The notes: generated by a model not told the origin, from the sequence alone. 64,000 nt of DNA from Agrobacterium albertimagni AOL15 (GCF_000300855.1 NZ_ALJF01000003.1:186001-250000), one strand, 5' to 3'; shown: positions 51,895 through 61,586, counted from the first letter of the stretch. Program-made: numbers and translations.

Positions 51895-53202
51895 GTGACA
51901 CAGGATCTGGCAGGCTTCGCCAAGGAGCGAGGCATCAAATACTTCATGATCAGCTTCACCGATCTCTTCGGCGCCCAGCGCGCCAAGTTGGTCCCGTCTC
52001 AGGCCATCGCCGACATGCAGAAGGAAGGTGCCGGCTTCGCGGGCTTTGCCGCCTGGCTCGACCTGACACCGGCCCATCCCGACCTTTTCGCCATCCCTGA
52101 CGCCTCCTCAGTCATCCAGCTCCCGTGGAAGCCCGAGGTCGCCTGGGTCGCTGCCGACTGCATGATGGAAGACGAACCGGTCGCGCAGGCCCCTCGTGTC
52201 GTTCTGAAGAAACTGGTGGCAGAGGCCGCGGAGCATGGCCTGCGCGTCAAGACCGGCGTCGAAGCGGAATTCTTCCTTATCTCGGCTGACGGCGAGGCGA
52301 TCTCTGACCAGTACGACACAGCCGAAAAGCCCTGCTACGACCAGCAGGCGCTGATGCGCCGCTACGACGTGATCGCCGAGATCTGCGACCACATGCTGGC
52401 ACTCGGCTGGAAGCCCTACCAGAACGACCATGAGGACGCGAACGGCCAGTTCGAGATGAACTGGGAATTCGACGATGCCCTTGTTACCGCCGACAAACAT
52501 TCCTTCTTCAAGTTCATGGTGAAGTCAGTCGCCGAAAAACACGGACTGCGCGCCACCTTCATGCCGAAACCCTTCAAGGGGCTCACCGGCAACGGCTGCC
52601 ATGCGCATATCTCGGTCTGGGATATCGATGGCAAGGTCAACGCTTTTGCCGACAAGGACATGCCCTTCGGCCTCTCGACGAAGGGCAAGACCTTCCTCGG
52701 CGGCATCATGAAGCACGCCTCGGCACTCGCCGCGATCACCAACCCGACGGTCAATTCCTACAAGCGCATCAACGCCCCACGCACTGTCTCCGGCGCCACC
52801 TGGGCACCGAACACGGTCACCTGGACCGGCAACAACCGCACCCATATGGTCCGCGTGCCCGGCCCCGGCCGCTTCGAACTCCGCCTTCCCGATGGCGCCG
52901 TGAACCCCTACCTGTTGCAGGCGATCATCATCGCGGCAGGCTTGAGCGGCCTGAAGAGCAATGCCGAGCCCGGCCCGCATCACGACATCGACATGTACCG
53001 CGACGGCCACACAGTGAAGGATGCGCCCCGGCTGCCGCTGAACCTCCTCGACGCGCTGCGCGCCTTCGAACAGGATGAAGTCCTGAAAGCCGCTCTCGGA
53101 TCGGATTTCTCAGACGCCTACATCAAGCTCAAGCACGATGAGTGGAACAGCTTTTGCGGGCACTTCACGGCCTGGGAACGCCAGATGACACTGGACATCT
53201 GA
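51895..53202 (+). CDS. gmaS: GmaS/GlnT-type glutamine synthetase (gamma-glutamylmethylamide synthetase)
   Basis: Glutamine synthetase-family ligase, 435 aa. Catalytic landmarks include GVEAEFFLI (metal ligand Glu), NGQFEMNW, NGCHAHISVW and the NRTHMVRVPGPGRFELRLPDGAVNPY arginine region. With glxBCD next to it, the likely product is gamma-glutamylmethylamide (GmaS). In rhizobia this gene is also called glnT. The start is the GTG at 51895 (GGGGAAC upstream) rather than 51865. The methylamine-specific N-methylglutamate dehydrogenase genes are not in the window. Confidence 0.85.
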   Translation: MTQDLAGFAKERGIKYFMISFTDLFGAQRAKLVPSQAIADMQKEGAGFAGFAAWLDLTPAHPDLFAIPDASSVIQLPWKPEVAWVAADCMMEDEPVAQAPRVVLKKLVAEAAEHGLRVKTGVEAEFFLISADGEAISDQYDTAEKPCYDQQALMRRYDVIAEICDHMLALGWKPYQNDHEDANGQFEMNWEFDDALVTADKHSFFKFMVKSVAEKHGLRATFMPKPFKGLTGNGCHAHISVWDIDGKVNAFADKDMPFGLSTKGKTFLGGIMKHASALAAITNPTVNSYKRINAPRTVSGATWAPNTVTWTGNNRTHMVRVPGPGRFELRLPDGAVNPYLLQAIIIAAGLSGLKSNAEPGPHHDIDMYRDGHTVKDAPRLPLNLLDALRAFEQDEVLKAALGSDFSDAYIKLKHDEWNSFCGHFTAWERQMTLDI

Positions 53203-53216
53203 CGCCTTCCGTTTGG

Positions 53217-54296
53217 TCAGCTCGCGATCTCGATCCGCTGTTCGCTGTCTGCATCGAAGAGATGCAGATGCGCCGGATCGAAGCCGAGCGATACCATCTC
53301 TCCATGTCGCAGAGACTGGCGCTCGGAGACGACCACATTGATCTCCGGCTGGCTGGCCGAGGTGATGTAGGTCATCGACCCCGTGCTCTCGACGACACCG
53401 ACAGGCAGGCGGATTTTGGCCTCTGCGTCCGGGACAATTCGCAGATGCTCGGGCCGCAGCCCGACGGTGAGATTCGAGGCTGAAGGAACAGGTCTATCGA
53501 GGGAGATGGTTTGCGGGCTGCCGAGATCGAGCACCAGCGACTTGCCATCAGTGCCAACCGTTGCCGGAATGAAATTCATGGCGGGTGACCCGATGAAGCC
53601 TGCGACGAATTTGTTGACCGGTCGGTCGTAGAGCTCGAGCGGCGCGCCCTGCTGCTCGATCACGCCTTGCCGCATGACGACGACATGATCGGCCATGGTC
53701 ATCGCCTCGATCTGGTCATGGGTGACATAGACGGAGGTGGCACCCAGCCGGTCATGCAACGACCGGATTTCCTTGCGCATGTGGACGCGGAGCGCAGCGT
53801 CGAGATTGGACAGCGGTTCGTCGAACAGGAAGGCCTTGGGATGCCGGATAATGGCCCGGCTCATCGCCACGCGCTGGCGCTGACCGCCGGAGAGTTCACG
53901 CGGGTAGCGGTGCAACAGATTGGACAAGCCCGTCGTCGCCGCCACCTCTTCCGCTGCCTTCTTCGCCTCTGCCTTCTTCACACCGCGAATACGCAGCGAA
54001 TAAGTGAGGTTCTCTTCAACCGTCATGTGCGGATAGAGCGCATAGGACTGGAAGACCATGGCAAGGTCGCGCTTGCGCGGCGGCACCCCGTTCATGCGCT
54101 CGCCGGCAATGATCAGATCACCTGCCGAAATGCTTTCGAGCCCGGCCAGCGACCGCAGCAAGGTAGACTTGCCACAACCGGATGGCCCGACCAGCGCCAC
54201 AAACGAGCCCTTCTTGATCTTAAGGTCGATGTCGCGCAGCGCGTGATAGGCGCCGTAGTATTTGTTGACGCGGGACAGTTCGATCTGATGGGTCAT
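53217..54296 (-). CDS. Sugar ABC transporter ATP-binding protein (UgpC/MalK type)
   Basis: ABC ATPase of 359 aa. Walker A GPSGCGKST is at 37-45, signature LSGGQ at 135-139, and Walker B ends at D159/E160. It has a C-terminal TOBE/OB regulatory domain (from about 235), typical of carbohydrate importers. The ATG overlaps the upstream permease stop (ATGA). It energises the permease pair at 54293-56019. It converges with gmaS, separated by 14 bases. Confidence 0.93.
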   Translation of the reverse strand: MTHQIELSRVNKYYGAYHALRDIDLKIKKGSFVALVGPSGCGKSTLLRSLAGLESISAGDLIIAGERMNGVPPRKRDLAMVFQSYALYPHMTVEENLTYSLRIRGVKKAEAKKAAEEVAATTGLSNLLHRYPRELSGGQRQRVAMSRAIIRHPKAFLFDEPLSNLDAALRVHMRKEIRSLHDRLGATSVYVTHDQIEAMTMADHVVVMRQGVIEQQGAPLELYDRPVNKFVAGFIGSPAMNFIPATVGTDGKSLVLDLGSPQTISLDRPVPSASNLTVGLRPEHLRIVPDAEAKIRLPVGVVESTGSMTYITSASQPEINVVVSERQSLRHGEMVSLGFDPAHLHLFDADSEQRIEIAS

Positions 54297-55120
54297 TTGA
54301 GAGCTCCAGACGTGAGCCCGGAGACGATCCGGCGCTGCAGAAGGACGAAGGCCGCCAGGATCGGCGTCACATAGATCGCGGCAAAAGCCATGATGTTGTT
54401 CCACTCGTTGGTGTTCGGCCCCATGAAGGAATTGAGCCCCACGCTCGCGGGCTGCAGGTCAGCGTTCTGGATCATCGACTTCGAATAGACGAATTCGCCG
54501 AAGGCCTGCATGAAGATCAGGATGGCTGCGACCAGTATGCCGTTGCGGGCAAGCGGCAGCACGATGTTGAAAAAGGCCCCGATCCGCGAATTGCCGTCGA
54601 CGAGCGCTGCTTCCTCCAGCTCGATCGGCACGCTCATGAATGTGGCCCTGACGAGTACCACGAAGAACGGCATGCTCTTGGCGGCAATCGCGATGATGAC
54701 CGACAGTCTGGGATAGTCGAGCATTCCGAGCTGCGAAAAACCGACAAAGATCGGCGTGATCATCAGCGAGGCCGGTAGGACCTGGAGCATCAGGATGAGG
54801 AAAAGCCCGACATCGATCCAGCGGTTGCGATAGCGAGCAAGCACATAGGCGCAGCCCGTGCCGAGCACCGTGATCAGCGCTACGGCGCCCACGGCGATGA
54901 CCAGCGAATTCCACATGTAGCGGGCGAGATTGCGGCTCTCCCAGACATAGGCATAGGTCGACCATTGCGGATCGGACGGCCAAAAACTGGGCGGCGTGGC
55001 AAACATCGCCGAACCGCTTTTCAAGGTCGTGATATACATCCAGTAGAGCGGGAAGAGGTAAATGGCGGCGAGCACGAGCGCGATCGCCAGCATCAGCCGG
55101 TTTCGAGTGGTCTCGCTCAT
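54293..55120 (-). CDS. Sugar ABC transporter permease (MalG type)
   Basis: Inner-membrane permease, 275 aa and six membrane segments. The EAA loop is EEAALVDGNSRIGAFFNIVLPLARNG, the site that docks the ATPase. An ATGA overlap with the partner permease and with the ATPase gene shows a coupled operon. Confidence 0.93.
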   Translation of the reverse strand: MSETTRNRLMLAIALVLAAIYLFPLYWMYITTLKSGSAMFATPPSFWPSDPQWSTYAYVWESRNLARYMWNSLVIAVGAVALITVLGTGCAYVLARYRNRWIDVGLFLILMLQVLPASLMITPIFVGFSQLGMLDYPRLSVIIAIAAKSMPFFVVLVRATFMSVPIELEEAALVDGNSRIGAFFNIVLPLARNGILVAAILIFMQAFGEFVYSKSMIQNADLQPASVGLNSFMGPNTNEWNNIMAFAAIYVTPILAAFVLLQRRIVSGLTSGALK

Positions 55121-56019
55121 CCGCGCACCTCGTGTCGTGTTGACCGCACATAGACGACAGACGCGAACATCACGAAGACGATCATGATGACGGAGATCGT
55201 CGCCCCCTGCGCGAAGTCGTATTGCCGGAAAGACAGGTCCCAGGCCCAGTATTGCGCGACATTGGACGAGTTGTTCGGCCCACCCGATGTGATGGCGGCG
55301 AAGAGGTCGAACTGCTGCAGTGTAAAGATCAGTCCGAGCGAGATGATTGCCCCGATGGTCGAGCGCATCATCGGCAACGTGATCGTCCAGAACCGCTGCC
55401 AGACATTGGCACCATCCAACTCCGCAGCCTCGTAGAGATCTTTCGGGATACCGGAAAGACCGACGGAAAGCAGGATCATGTTGAAGGATGTCCCAAGCCA
55501 GATATTGGCGATGATCACCGCCCAGAGCGAGTAGTTCGGATCCGAGCGCCAGAAGATGTTTTGCGAGATGATGCCTGCTTCCCGCAGCACGTAGTTCAGG
55601 ACGCCGAAATCACCCGACAATATCAAGTTCCAGATCGCCCCGACAACAAGACCGGGCATGACCCAGGACACGAGAAAGAGCCCCCGCAGCCAGGACGCGC
55701 CCGGAAAATTGGTCCAGAAGAAAAGAGCAAGTCCGAAGCCGATCACGAACTGCCCGGCGATCGAAGCCGCGACAAAGATCGCCGTATTGATGAGGATCGA
55801 CCAGGTCTCGCGTTGCGCGAACAAGGAGACATAGTTCTTGAAGCCGACAAAGGGCCGGAAGAAGGTCCCGAGCGAGAACATGTCGACTTCCTGGAAACTC
55901 ATCAGCACGTTGTAGAGCAACGGCAGGCCGGACAGAACGAAGAGAAAGGCGAGCGGCAGCGCCATGAGGCCGATGTCGAAACCGCGGCCATCAGTCAGGC
56001 TGGACAGTATCTTGCGCAT
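55117..56019 (-). CDS. Sugar ABC transporter permease (MalF type)
   Basis: Inner-membrane permease, 300 aa with six segments. The EAA loop is YEAAELDGANVWQRFWTITLPMM. It forms a heterodimer with the MalG-type permease. A 139-base gap separates it from the binding-protein gene upstream in the operon. Confidence 0.93.
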   Translation of the reverse strand: MRKILSSLTDGRGFDIGLMALPLAFLFVLSGLPLLYNVLMSFQEVDMFSLGTFFRPFVGFKNYVSLFAQRETWSILINTAIFVAASIAGQFVIGFGLALFFWTNFPGASWLRGLFLVSWVMPGLVVGAIWNLILSGDFGVLNYVLREAGIISQNIFWRSDPNYSLWAVIIANIWLGTSFNMILLSVGLSGIPKDLYEAAELDGANVWQRFWTITLPMMRSTIGAIISLGLIFTLQQFDLFAAITSGGPNNSSNVAQYWAWDLSFRQYDFAQGATISVIMIVFVMFASVVYVRSTRHEVRG

Positions 56020-56130
56020 GCTGGTCTCCGCATCGCGATTGGCACCTCCGGTCAGGCCGCCCCCGCAACTTGTCGGAACGAGGACGGCCGTCCGGGAGAT
56101 AGGCTAGACAGGGATCCAACAACCTTGAGA

Positions 56131-56150
56131 GCAGGTCTTCGGACCCCTGC
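56131..56150 (-). promoter_or_regulatory. Hairpin after the sugar-binding protein gene
   Basis: GGTC/GACC around a 4-base loop, extended by GCA/TGC with a short bulge, lies just after the binding-protein stop. Such a hairpin can protect the binding-protein message and lower expression of the permeases. No T-run follows on the minus strand. Confidence 0.4.
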
Positions 56151-56158
56151 GGATAGGG

Positions 56159-57391
56159 TCAACCGGTGATGGCCACGATGGTTTCAGCCGCCTGATCAAG
56201 CGCTTCCTTAGGCGTCGACTGACCCGTAAGCGCCGCCTGGATGGCATCCTGGATCGCCTTGGAGATCTTCGGCCATTCGGGATGCGGCCCGCGTGGCTGG
56301 GCATATTGCAACTGCTCCTGGAAGACCTTGAGGGCCGCGTCCTTCCTCTCGTTGCCGGTCGCCGGCAGGGTTATGTCGGAACGGGCCGGCAGCTGGCCAA
56401 ATTTCTCGAACATCTGGTCATCTTGCGATGCAAAGTATTCCAGGACCTTGAAGGCTTCTTCCGGCTGCTTTGTATTGGCGAAAATCGCCCAGTTGAAGTC
56501 ACCCATGGCCGACGAGCGCTCGGCACCGGCTTCCGGCACGGGCAGAAGCGCCACGCGCCAGTCGAACTTGGCTTCATCGCTCATCCGGTTCAGCTCCCAT
56601 GGCCCGGAGATCGCCATGGCCGCATTGCCAGAGTTAAAGGTGCCGGTAGAATCCCACTGTCCGCGCGTCAGGCTGTCCGGAGAGGCGAGCTTCTCGTCCA
56701 TCAGGGTTTTCCATGTCTCGAGCGCCTTCACAGCGCCCTCTGCATTAATTGCCTGGTAGCCGCCACCGCCCATCTGCGCCCAGGGAAGAAACTGGAAGGT
56801 CCCTTCTTCGCTGGCCTTGGCCGAGAAAGCGAGGCCGTAGACGTTTTTCGCCGGATCGTTGAGCTTACGCGCGGCATCGAGCAGTTCCGCCCAGGTCTGC
56901 GGCGGCGTGTCCGGATCGAGGCCCTTCTCCTTGAACATGTCGGCATTGTAGTAGAGGGCGATTGTGTTGGTGGCCTTCGGGACACCGAAGAGCTTACCGT
57001 CCCAGGTCACCGAGTTGAGCGGACCGGCAAAGTAGTTTTCTGTCTTGATGGCTTCCGATTTCGCGATCCGGTCCGTCAGGTCGAGAAAGGCGCCACGTGA
57101 GGCAAACAAGGCATGCTCGGGATTGTCGATCGCTATGATGTCGGGCGCCTGGCCGGTCGAGTAGGCGCGCATCGCCTCGCTGACAACGTCGTCGAACTGG
57201 ATCTGGCGGTATTCGACCGTAATGCCGTTGCCGAGCGCGTTGAAGTCCTTGATCAGGTTGGGTGCCGGCTGGATGTCGCGGTCGAGCGACCAGACGGTGA
57301 TCTTGACGTCCTCTGCCTGGGCGGAAAGCCCGAACAGAGAGACACTGGCGAGCGCCAAGGCGCCGAAGGCGATATGCTTGCGAATACCCAT
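56159..57391 (-). CDS. Sugar ABC transporter substrate-binding protein
   Basis: Family 1 extracellular solute-binding protein, 410 aa, with a signal peptide ending at AQA (residue 26). [34 protein letters not shown] is a typical C-lobe stretch. The ATG at 57391 follows GAGGAGG; the frame to 57442 is discarded. The substrate is unknown. The neighbouring Gfo/Idh and isomerase genes suggest a sugar or polyol that is oxidised and isomerised. Confidence 0.9.
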   Translation of the reverse strand: MGIRKHIAFGALALASVSLFGLSAQAEDVKITVWSLDRDIQPAPNLIKDFNALGNGITVEYRQIQFDDVVSEAMRAYSTGQAPDIIAIDNPEHALFASRGAFLDLTDRIAKSEAIKTENYFAGPLNSVTWDGKLFGVPKATNTIALYYNADMFKEKGLDPDTPPQTWAELLDAARKLNDPAKNVYGLAFSAKASEEGTFQFLPWAQMGGGGYQAINAEGAVKALETWKTLMDEKLASPDSLTRGQWDSTGTFNSGNAAMAISGPWELNRMSDEAKFDWRVALLPVPEAGAERSSAMGDFNWAIFANTKQPEEAFKVLEYFASQDDQMFEKFGQLPARSDITLPATGNERKDAALKVFQEQLQYAQPRGPHPEWPKISKAIQDAIQAALTGQSTPKEALDQAAETIVAITG

Positions 57392-57454
57392 GGTTTCCTC
57401 CTCTTGGGTTTCTGCATGGGCCTTGTCCTCCACAAGACCCATATTTCCGAAAGC

Positions 57455-58357
57455 TCAGACCGGATCGGTGACGAAGTCGCCGCCCCGGCAATTCTTGAGG
57501 TAATTCAGGCCATGCACCTGGCCGGTCATTTCCAGCGCATCGCGATAGACGGGGTCATGCCAGCCCTCGATATCGATCGAGCCGGACCAGCCGGCGAGCC
57601 GGAGCTCCGAGATCACATCGGTCCAGTTGGTGTCACCGAAGCCCGGCGTGCGCATGAAGACGAAGGGATGTTTTCCGAACACGCCATGTTCACGGATGAC
57701 ATCCCAGCGGATGGTCGCGTCCTTGCCATGGACGTGGAAGAACTTGTGCGCCCATTTGCGGATCTGCGGGATCGGGTCGATCAGATAGACCATCTGGTGG
57801 CAGGGCTCCCATTCGAGCCCGATGTGATCATCAGGCGTCTCGTTGAAGATCAGTTCCCAGGCATCCGGATTGTGGGCGATGTTCCAGTCGCCGGTCTGCC
57901 AGTTGCCATCCATGGCGCAGTTTTCAAAGGCGATCTTCACACCCTTGTCGGCAGCGCGCTTGGCAAGTTCGCTCCATATCTCGCGATATCGCGGCAAGCT
58001 GTCAGTAAGTGGCTTATTACGAACGCGCCCCGTGAAACCTGCGACACATGTGGCGCCGAAATGATGCGCATTGTCGATGCAGTCCTTCCAGCCCTGCAGC
58101 GTCTGCAGGTCCATATCGGTCTCTTCCAGCGGATTGCCGAACATGCCGAGCGTCGAGATAGTGATATCGCGGTCACCGATCGCCTCGACGCAGCGCTTGC
58201 CGAGATCGGCGAGATCCTGGCCGTTGGTCGTCTGCCAGAAGAAAGGCTCGAAGCTTTCGAAGCCCATATCGGCGATCTGGCCGATCCGCTCGGCCGCCTT
58301 GCCGCCGCTGGCGCTGACCATGGTTCCGATACGGATGGAATGTGCAAAATTGCTCAC
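57455..58357 (-). CDS. Sugar phosphate isomerase/epimerase (AP endonuclease-2 fold)
   Basis: TIM-barrel protein of 300 aa of the xylose isomerase-like family. Putative metal ligands are in KIAFENCAMDG, IGLEWEPCHQ, HVHGKDA and IDIEGWHDP. The start is a GTG at 58357. It lies 63 bases upstream of the binding-protein gene and 4 bases after the Gfo/Idh gene. It probably acts on the transported or oxidised sugar; the exact substrate is not recognisable. Confidence 0.85.
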   Translation of the reverse strand: MSNFAHSIRIGTMVSASGGKAAERIGQIADMGFESFEPFFWQTTNGQDLADLGKRCVEAIGDRDITISTLGMFGNPLEETDMDLQTLQGWKDCIDNAHHFGATCVAGFTGRVRNKPLTDSLPRYREIWSELAKRAADKGVKIAFENCAMDGNWQTGDWNIAHNPDAWELIFNETPDDHIGLEWEPCHQMVYLIDPIPQIRKWAHKFFHVHGKDATIRWDVIREHGVFGKHPFVFMRTPGFGDTNWTDVISELRLAGWSGSIDIEGWHDPVYRDALEMTGQVHGLNYLKNCRGGDFVTDPV

Positions 58358-58361
58358 GGGC

Positions 58362-59405
58362 TCAGTATCCTTCGACTGAAATGCTGACGGGAAGTCCGGT
58401 TCGCGCGCTCTCGATTGCGCCGAGGACCATGGACAGGCTGTTGATATTGTCGTCGCTGGCGGTCTCCGGTTTGCGCCCGGACTTCACCGCGTCGATAAAT
58501 TCGGCGAGCACGCTTCGATGTCCGTGGGTCTCGTCCTCATTGGGCGCCAAAGGCACCGGTAGCACCTGTTGGCCGCGCAATAGCCCCGGCTCATTGCCGG
58601 CGACCGCCGCCTCAAAGGTCTCCTCCCCGTCCCAGGTGATCATGCCCTTCGAGCCGACGAGCCTCCACGCGCTCTCCCAGCTGGTGCGCCGCCCTTCGGC
58701 GCACCAGGAGCCGCGATAGGTGAAGACGGCATCGCCCGAGAGCTTGAAAATCGCGTTCGCCGACGCGCCATGGGCATACCAGGAGCCGGAAGGATTGCTC
58801 TCCACGCAATAGACCGAGAGCGGCTGCTTTCCTGAAACGAAGCGGGCGGCATCGAAAGTGTGGATCGCCATGTCGAGCAGCAAGACATTGTCCATCTCTT
58901 CTCGAAAGCCACCAAAATGTGGACCGAGGAAGAAGTCGCAATGGATTCCGGAAAGCTCCCCGATCAAGCCATCCTCGACGGCGCGACGCAGGCGTCGGAC
59001 ACCGGAAATGAAACGGCGGTTCTGCACCACGGCATGCACGCGGCCAATCTCTGTAGCGAGCGCAAGCAGCGCCTTGGCCTCATCCATGGACGTGGCGAGC
59101 GGCTTTTCGGACAGCACATGGCAGCCGAGATTGAGCGCTGTGGAGACGACGTTGAAGCGCGCCGAAGGCACCACCACATCGAACACCATGGTCGCCCGCG
59201 TCGCCTCGATCACCGATGCGAGATCCGTACCGATAATCACACCTTCCAGTGCGAATTCAGCGGCGAGCGCCTTCGCCGTGGCAGGATCGATGTCGACGAG
59301 GCCGACAATCTCGACCTCTCGACCCAGATCGGAAGCAGACTGAAGCGCTCGAAGCCAGCCTTTGGCCATAGCTCCGCACCCGCACAAAACGGCTCTTGAT
59401 GTCAC
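58362..59405 (-). CDS. Gfo/Idh/MocA-family oxidoreductase
   Basis: NAD(P)-dependent sugar dehydrogenase-like protein, 347 aa. It has the nucleotide motif CGCGAMAKGW, the LSEKPLATS motif with catalytic lysine, and MAIHTFDAARF in the substrate domain. The start is a GTG preceded by GGGAGG. It is the first gene of the minus-strand sugar operon, whose promoter region carries two LacI-type palindromes. The substrate is unknown. Confidence 0.88.
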   Translation of the reverse strand: MTSRAVLCGCGAMAKGWLRALQSASDLGREVEIVGLVDIDPATAKALAAEFALEGVIIGTDLASVIEATRATMVFDVVVPSARFNVVSTALNLGCHVLSEKPLATSMDEAKALLALATEIGRVHAVVQNRRFISGVRRLRRAVEDGLIGELSGIHCDFFLGPHFGGFREEMDNVLLLDMAIHTFDAARFVSGKQPLSVYCVESNPSGSWYAHGASANAIFKLSGDAVFTYRGSWCAEGRRTSWESAWRLVGSKGMITWDGEETFEAAVAGNEPGLLRGQQVLPVPLAPNEDETHGHRSVLAEFIDAVKSGRKPETASDDNINSLSMVLGAIESARTGLPVSISVEGY

Positions 59406-59450
59406 TGATATCCTCCCAAAGGATGAGCGGAACTCCTCTTCCGCGCATCC

Positions 59451-59464
59451 CGTAAACGTTTACG
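59451..59464. promoter_or_regulatory. LacI-type operator O1
   Basis: A perfect 14-bp palindrome, CGTAAACGTTTACG, lies in the divergent region between the sugar operon and the lacI-type gene. The central CG and the AAACGTTT core are typical of LacI/GalR-family sites. Confidence 0.85.
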
Positions 59465-59502
59465 ACACTATGAACGAGACCTCGCATGTGTCAATAGTTT
59501 TT

Positions 59503-59516
59503 CGTAAACGATTACG
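59503..59516. promoter_or_regulatory. LacI-type operator O2
   Basis: CGTAAACGATTACG differs from O1 by a single base. Its centre is 52 bases from O1 (close to five helical turns), and it lies 22 bases upstream of the regulator ATG, fitting autoregulation and DNA looping. Confidence 0.8.
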
Positions 59517-59538
59517 GACCATCGCTTGGGGAGGGGAA

Positions 59539-60555
59539 ATGACGGGCATTCGCGAGCTGGCCGAACATCTGGATATTTCGATCGGTACGGTTTCGCGTGC
59601 GCTGAATGGCAAGCCCGACGTCAATGATGAGACGCGCCGACGCGTGCTGGAAGCCGCCGAGAAGCTGGGTTACGTGGCAAACCAGGCCGGCCGATCGCTG
59701 CGCAAGGGTGCCACCGGCATCATCGGCTTCATGATGCAGACCGGCCATGACATTACAGGCCAGGGAGATACCTTCTTCATGCGCGTCTTCGACGGCATGC
59801 AGACGGTGCTTGCCCGCCACAAGCTCGACCTCGTCGCCCTGCTCTGCTCGTCGGAAGAAGATCCGGACGCTTATCTGAAGCGCATCGTCGCCCGCGGCTT
59901 CGCTGACGGCATCATCCTGTCGGCCACGCGCTACCAGGATCCCCGCTTCGAACTCCTGCACAAGACGAAGATCCCCTTCATCACCCTTGGCCGAAGCCAG
60001 ACAGATGTCGGCCAGCCCTGGTACGATCTGGATTTCGAAGGCATGGCGGAAGACGCGATCGAACGCCTGGTGGCGCGCGGTCACACGCGGATCGCGATCA
60101 GCCGGCCGCATGGCGACATCAATCTCGGCCATGTCTTCGAGGACCACTGCCGCGTCGTGCTCGCCCGCCACGGACTGGAGCTAGACCCGGCGCATGTCTA
60201 TCGCTCAGGCCCGAACGAGCCGGGTGGTTATCACGTCGCCCAGCAGGTGATGAAATCACGCGACCGCCCCTCAGCGATCATCCTCCTCAACGAGGCGACC
60301 GTCGTCGGCTTCTATCGCGGCCTGCAGGAGGTAGGATTGAAGCCCGGCAAGGATATCGCGGTCATCGGACAATACAGCCCGCAGGCACAGTTCCTGAACC
60401 CGGTTCTCACCTGCTTTCGCCCGGACTTGAGGGCGCTCGGCATCGCGCTCGCCGAAAGCCTGCTCGCCACCATGCCGGACTTCGCGCATCACTATCCGGA
60501 TGCCGTTCGCAGGCGCCTGTGGCCGATGATCCTGATCGAGGGTGAGAGCGACTGA
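59539..60555 (+). CDS. LacI-family transcriptional regulator
   Basis: Regulator of 338 aa. The N-terminal HTH (IRELAEHLDISIGTVSRALNGKPDVNDETRRRV region, 3-38) and hinge precede a periplasmic-binding-protein-like sensor domain. The start at 59539 has GGAGGGG. It is divergent from the sugar ABC/dehydrogenase operon and probably represses it through O1 and O2. Effector unknown. Confidence 0.92.
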   Translation: MTGIRELAEHLDISIGTVSRALNGKPDVNDETRRRVLEAAEKLGYVANQAGRSLRKGATGIIGFMMQTGHDITGQGDTFFMRVFDGMQTVLARHKLDLVALLCSSEEDPDAYLKRIVARGFADGIILSATRYQDPRFELLHKTKIPFITLGRSQTDVGQPWYDLDFEGMAEDAIERLVARGHTRIAISRPHGDINLGHVFEDHCRVVLARHGLELDPAHVYRSGPNEPGGYHVAQQVMKSRDRPSAIILLNEATVVGFYRGLQEVGLKPGKDIAVIGQYSPQAQFLNPVLTCFRPDLRALGIALAESLLATMPDFAHHYPDAVRRRLWPMILIEGESD

Positions 60556-60561
60556 TGCAAC

Positions 60562-60579
60562 TGCGGGCTCAGGCCCGCA
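60562..60579. terminator. Bidirectional hairpin between lacI-type gene and vanB
   Basis: TGCGGGC / GCCCGCA with a TCAG loop covers the convergent gene ends, including the vanB stop. It lacks a clear T-run on either strand. Confidence 0.4.
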
Positions 60580-61552
60580 ATGCCTCCTGCCGATAGCCGG
60601 TGTCGATCGTCACGCTTCCCCCAACGGCACGCGAGACACAGGCACACATCTTTTCGCCTTCGTGCCGCTCTTCCGGAGAGAAAAACACGTCACGATGATC
60701 GATCGGCGTAGATGCGTCGACGATGCTGACCGCGCACAATCCGCATTCACCGCGGCGACAGTCATAGACCATGTCGATCCCCGCCTCCATCAGCGCATCC
60801 AGCATGGTCTGATCCGCGCGCACCTCGACGGTTTGGCCGTATTGCGGAACCGTGACCGAGAACGGTTGCTCCGCAAAGCGCCCGCTGTCGCCGAAGACCT
60901 CGAAGCGCAGCCGGCTCATCGACCGACCATTCTCGCGCCAGGTATTGCGTGCGGCTTCCAGCAGACCGTGCGGACCGCAGATATAGGCCTCGCCATCGAC
61001 AGGAAGCGCGGCAAATTCGGCGGTGAGATCGAAGGCCGCACCCTCATCCTGCACGAAGGCCTCGAGACCATCCCCCAGCAATGCCTGCAACTCATCGACA
61101 AAAGCCATCTGCGCCCGGCTTTTAGCACCATAGATCAGCCGCACGGAATGACCGCGCGCGACCAGCGCCTTCGCCATGCCATAGATCGGCGTAATCCCGA
61201 TACCGCCGGCGATCAGGAGATAGTGTGACGCCCGCCAGGAGAGCTCGAAGCGGTTCTCCGGCTCGGTCATCTCGGTCTCGTCACCGACAGCCATGCTCCA
61301 GACAAAGGCTGAGCCACCCCGACTGTTGGGATGCAGCTTGACCGCGATCTTCAGCGTGCCTGGCGCGCTCGGCAGCACCGTATAGGTCCGGATCGCCGGC
61401 TCGCTCCGAATGACGACCTTGATATTGGTATGCGAGCCCGGGTCAAATGCCTGCCGCAACCCCTCGACCGCGAATGTCACGGCCCGGACATCCTCTGCCG
61501 GGGTTTCGATCGATACGACGCGCGCGGCACGCCATTCCAGCTTGGAACGCAT
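60569..61552 (-). CDS. vanB: VanB-type Rieske oxygenase reductase
   Basis: Phthalate dioxygenase reductase-like protein, 327 aa. It holds an N-terminal FMN-binding domain (RTYTVLPSAPG), an NAD domain (LLIAGGIGITPIYGMA and YICGPHGLLEA) and a C-terminal plant-type 2Fe-2S domain with C265, C270, C273 and C303. It passes electrons from NADH to the VanA-type oxygenase at 62335. The two are separated by the regulator gene. Vanillate O-demethylase is the most likely system. Confidence 0.85.
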   Translation of the reverse strand: MRSKLEWRAARVVSIETPAEDVRAVTFAVEGLRQAFDPGSHTNIKVVIRSEPAIRTYTVLPSAPGTLKIAVKLHPNSRGGSAFVWSMAVGDETEMTEPENRFELSWRASHYLLIAGGIGITPIYGMAKALVARGHSVRLIYGAKSRAQMAFVDELQALLGDGLEAFVQDEGAAFDLTAEFAALPVDGEAYICGPHGLLEAARNTWRENGRSMSRLRFEVFGDSGRFAEQPFSVTVPQYGQTVEVRADQTMLDALMEAGIDMVYDCRRGECGLCAVSIVDASTPIDHRDVFFSPEERHEGEKMCACVSRAVGGSVTIDTGYRQEALRA

Positions 61553-61586
61553 GAAATCCTCCCAGATAAATTGACCCCAGATCCGA

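Noticed and set aside
50429..51901. 490-codon minus-strand open frame
   Set aside because: Antisense to glxD; no motifs.
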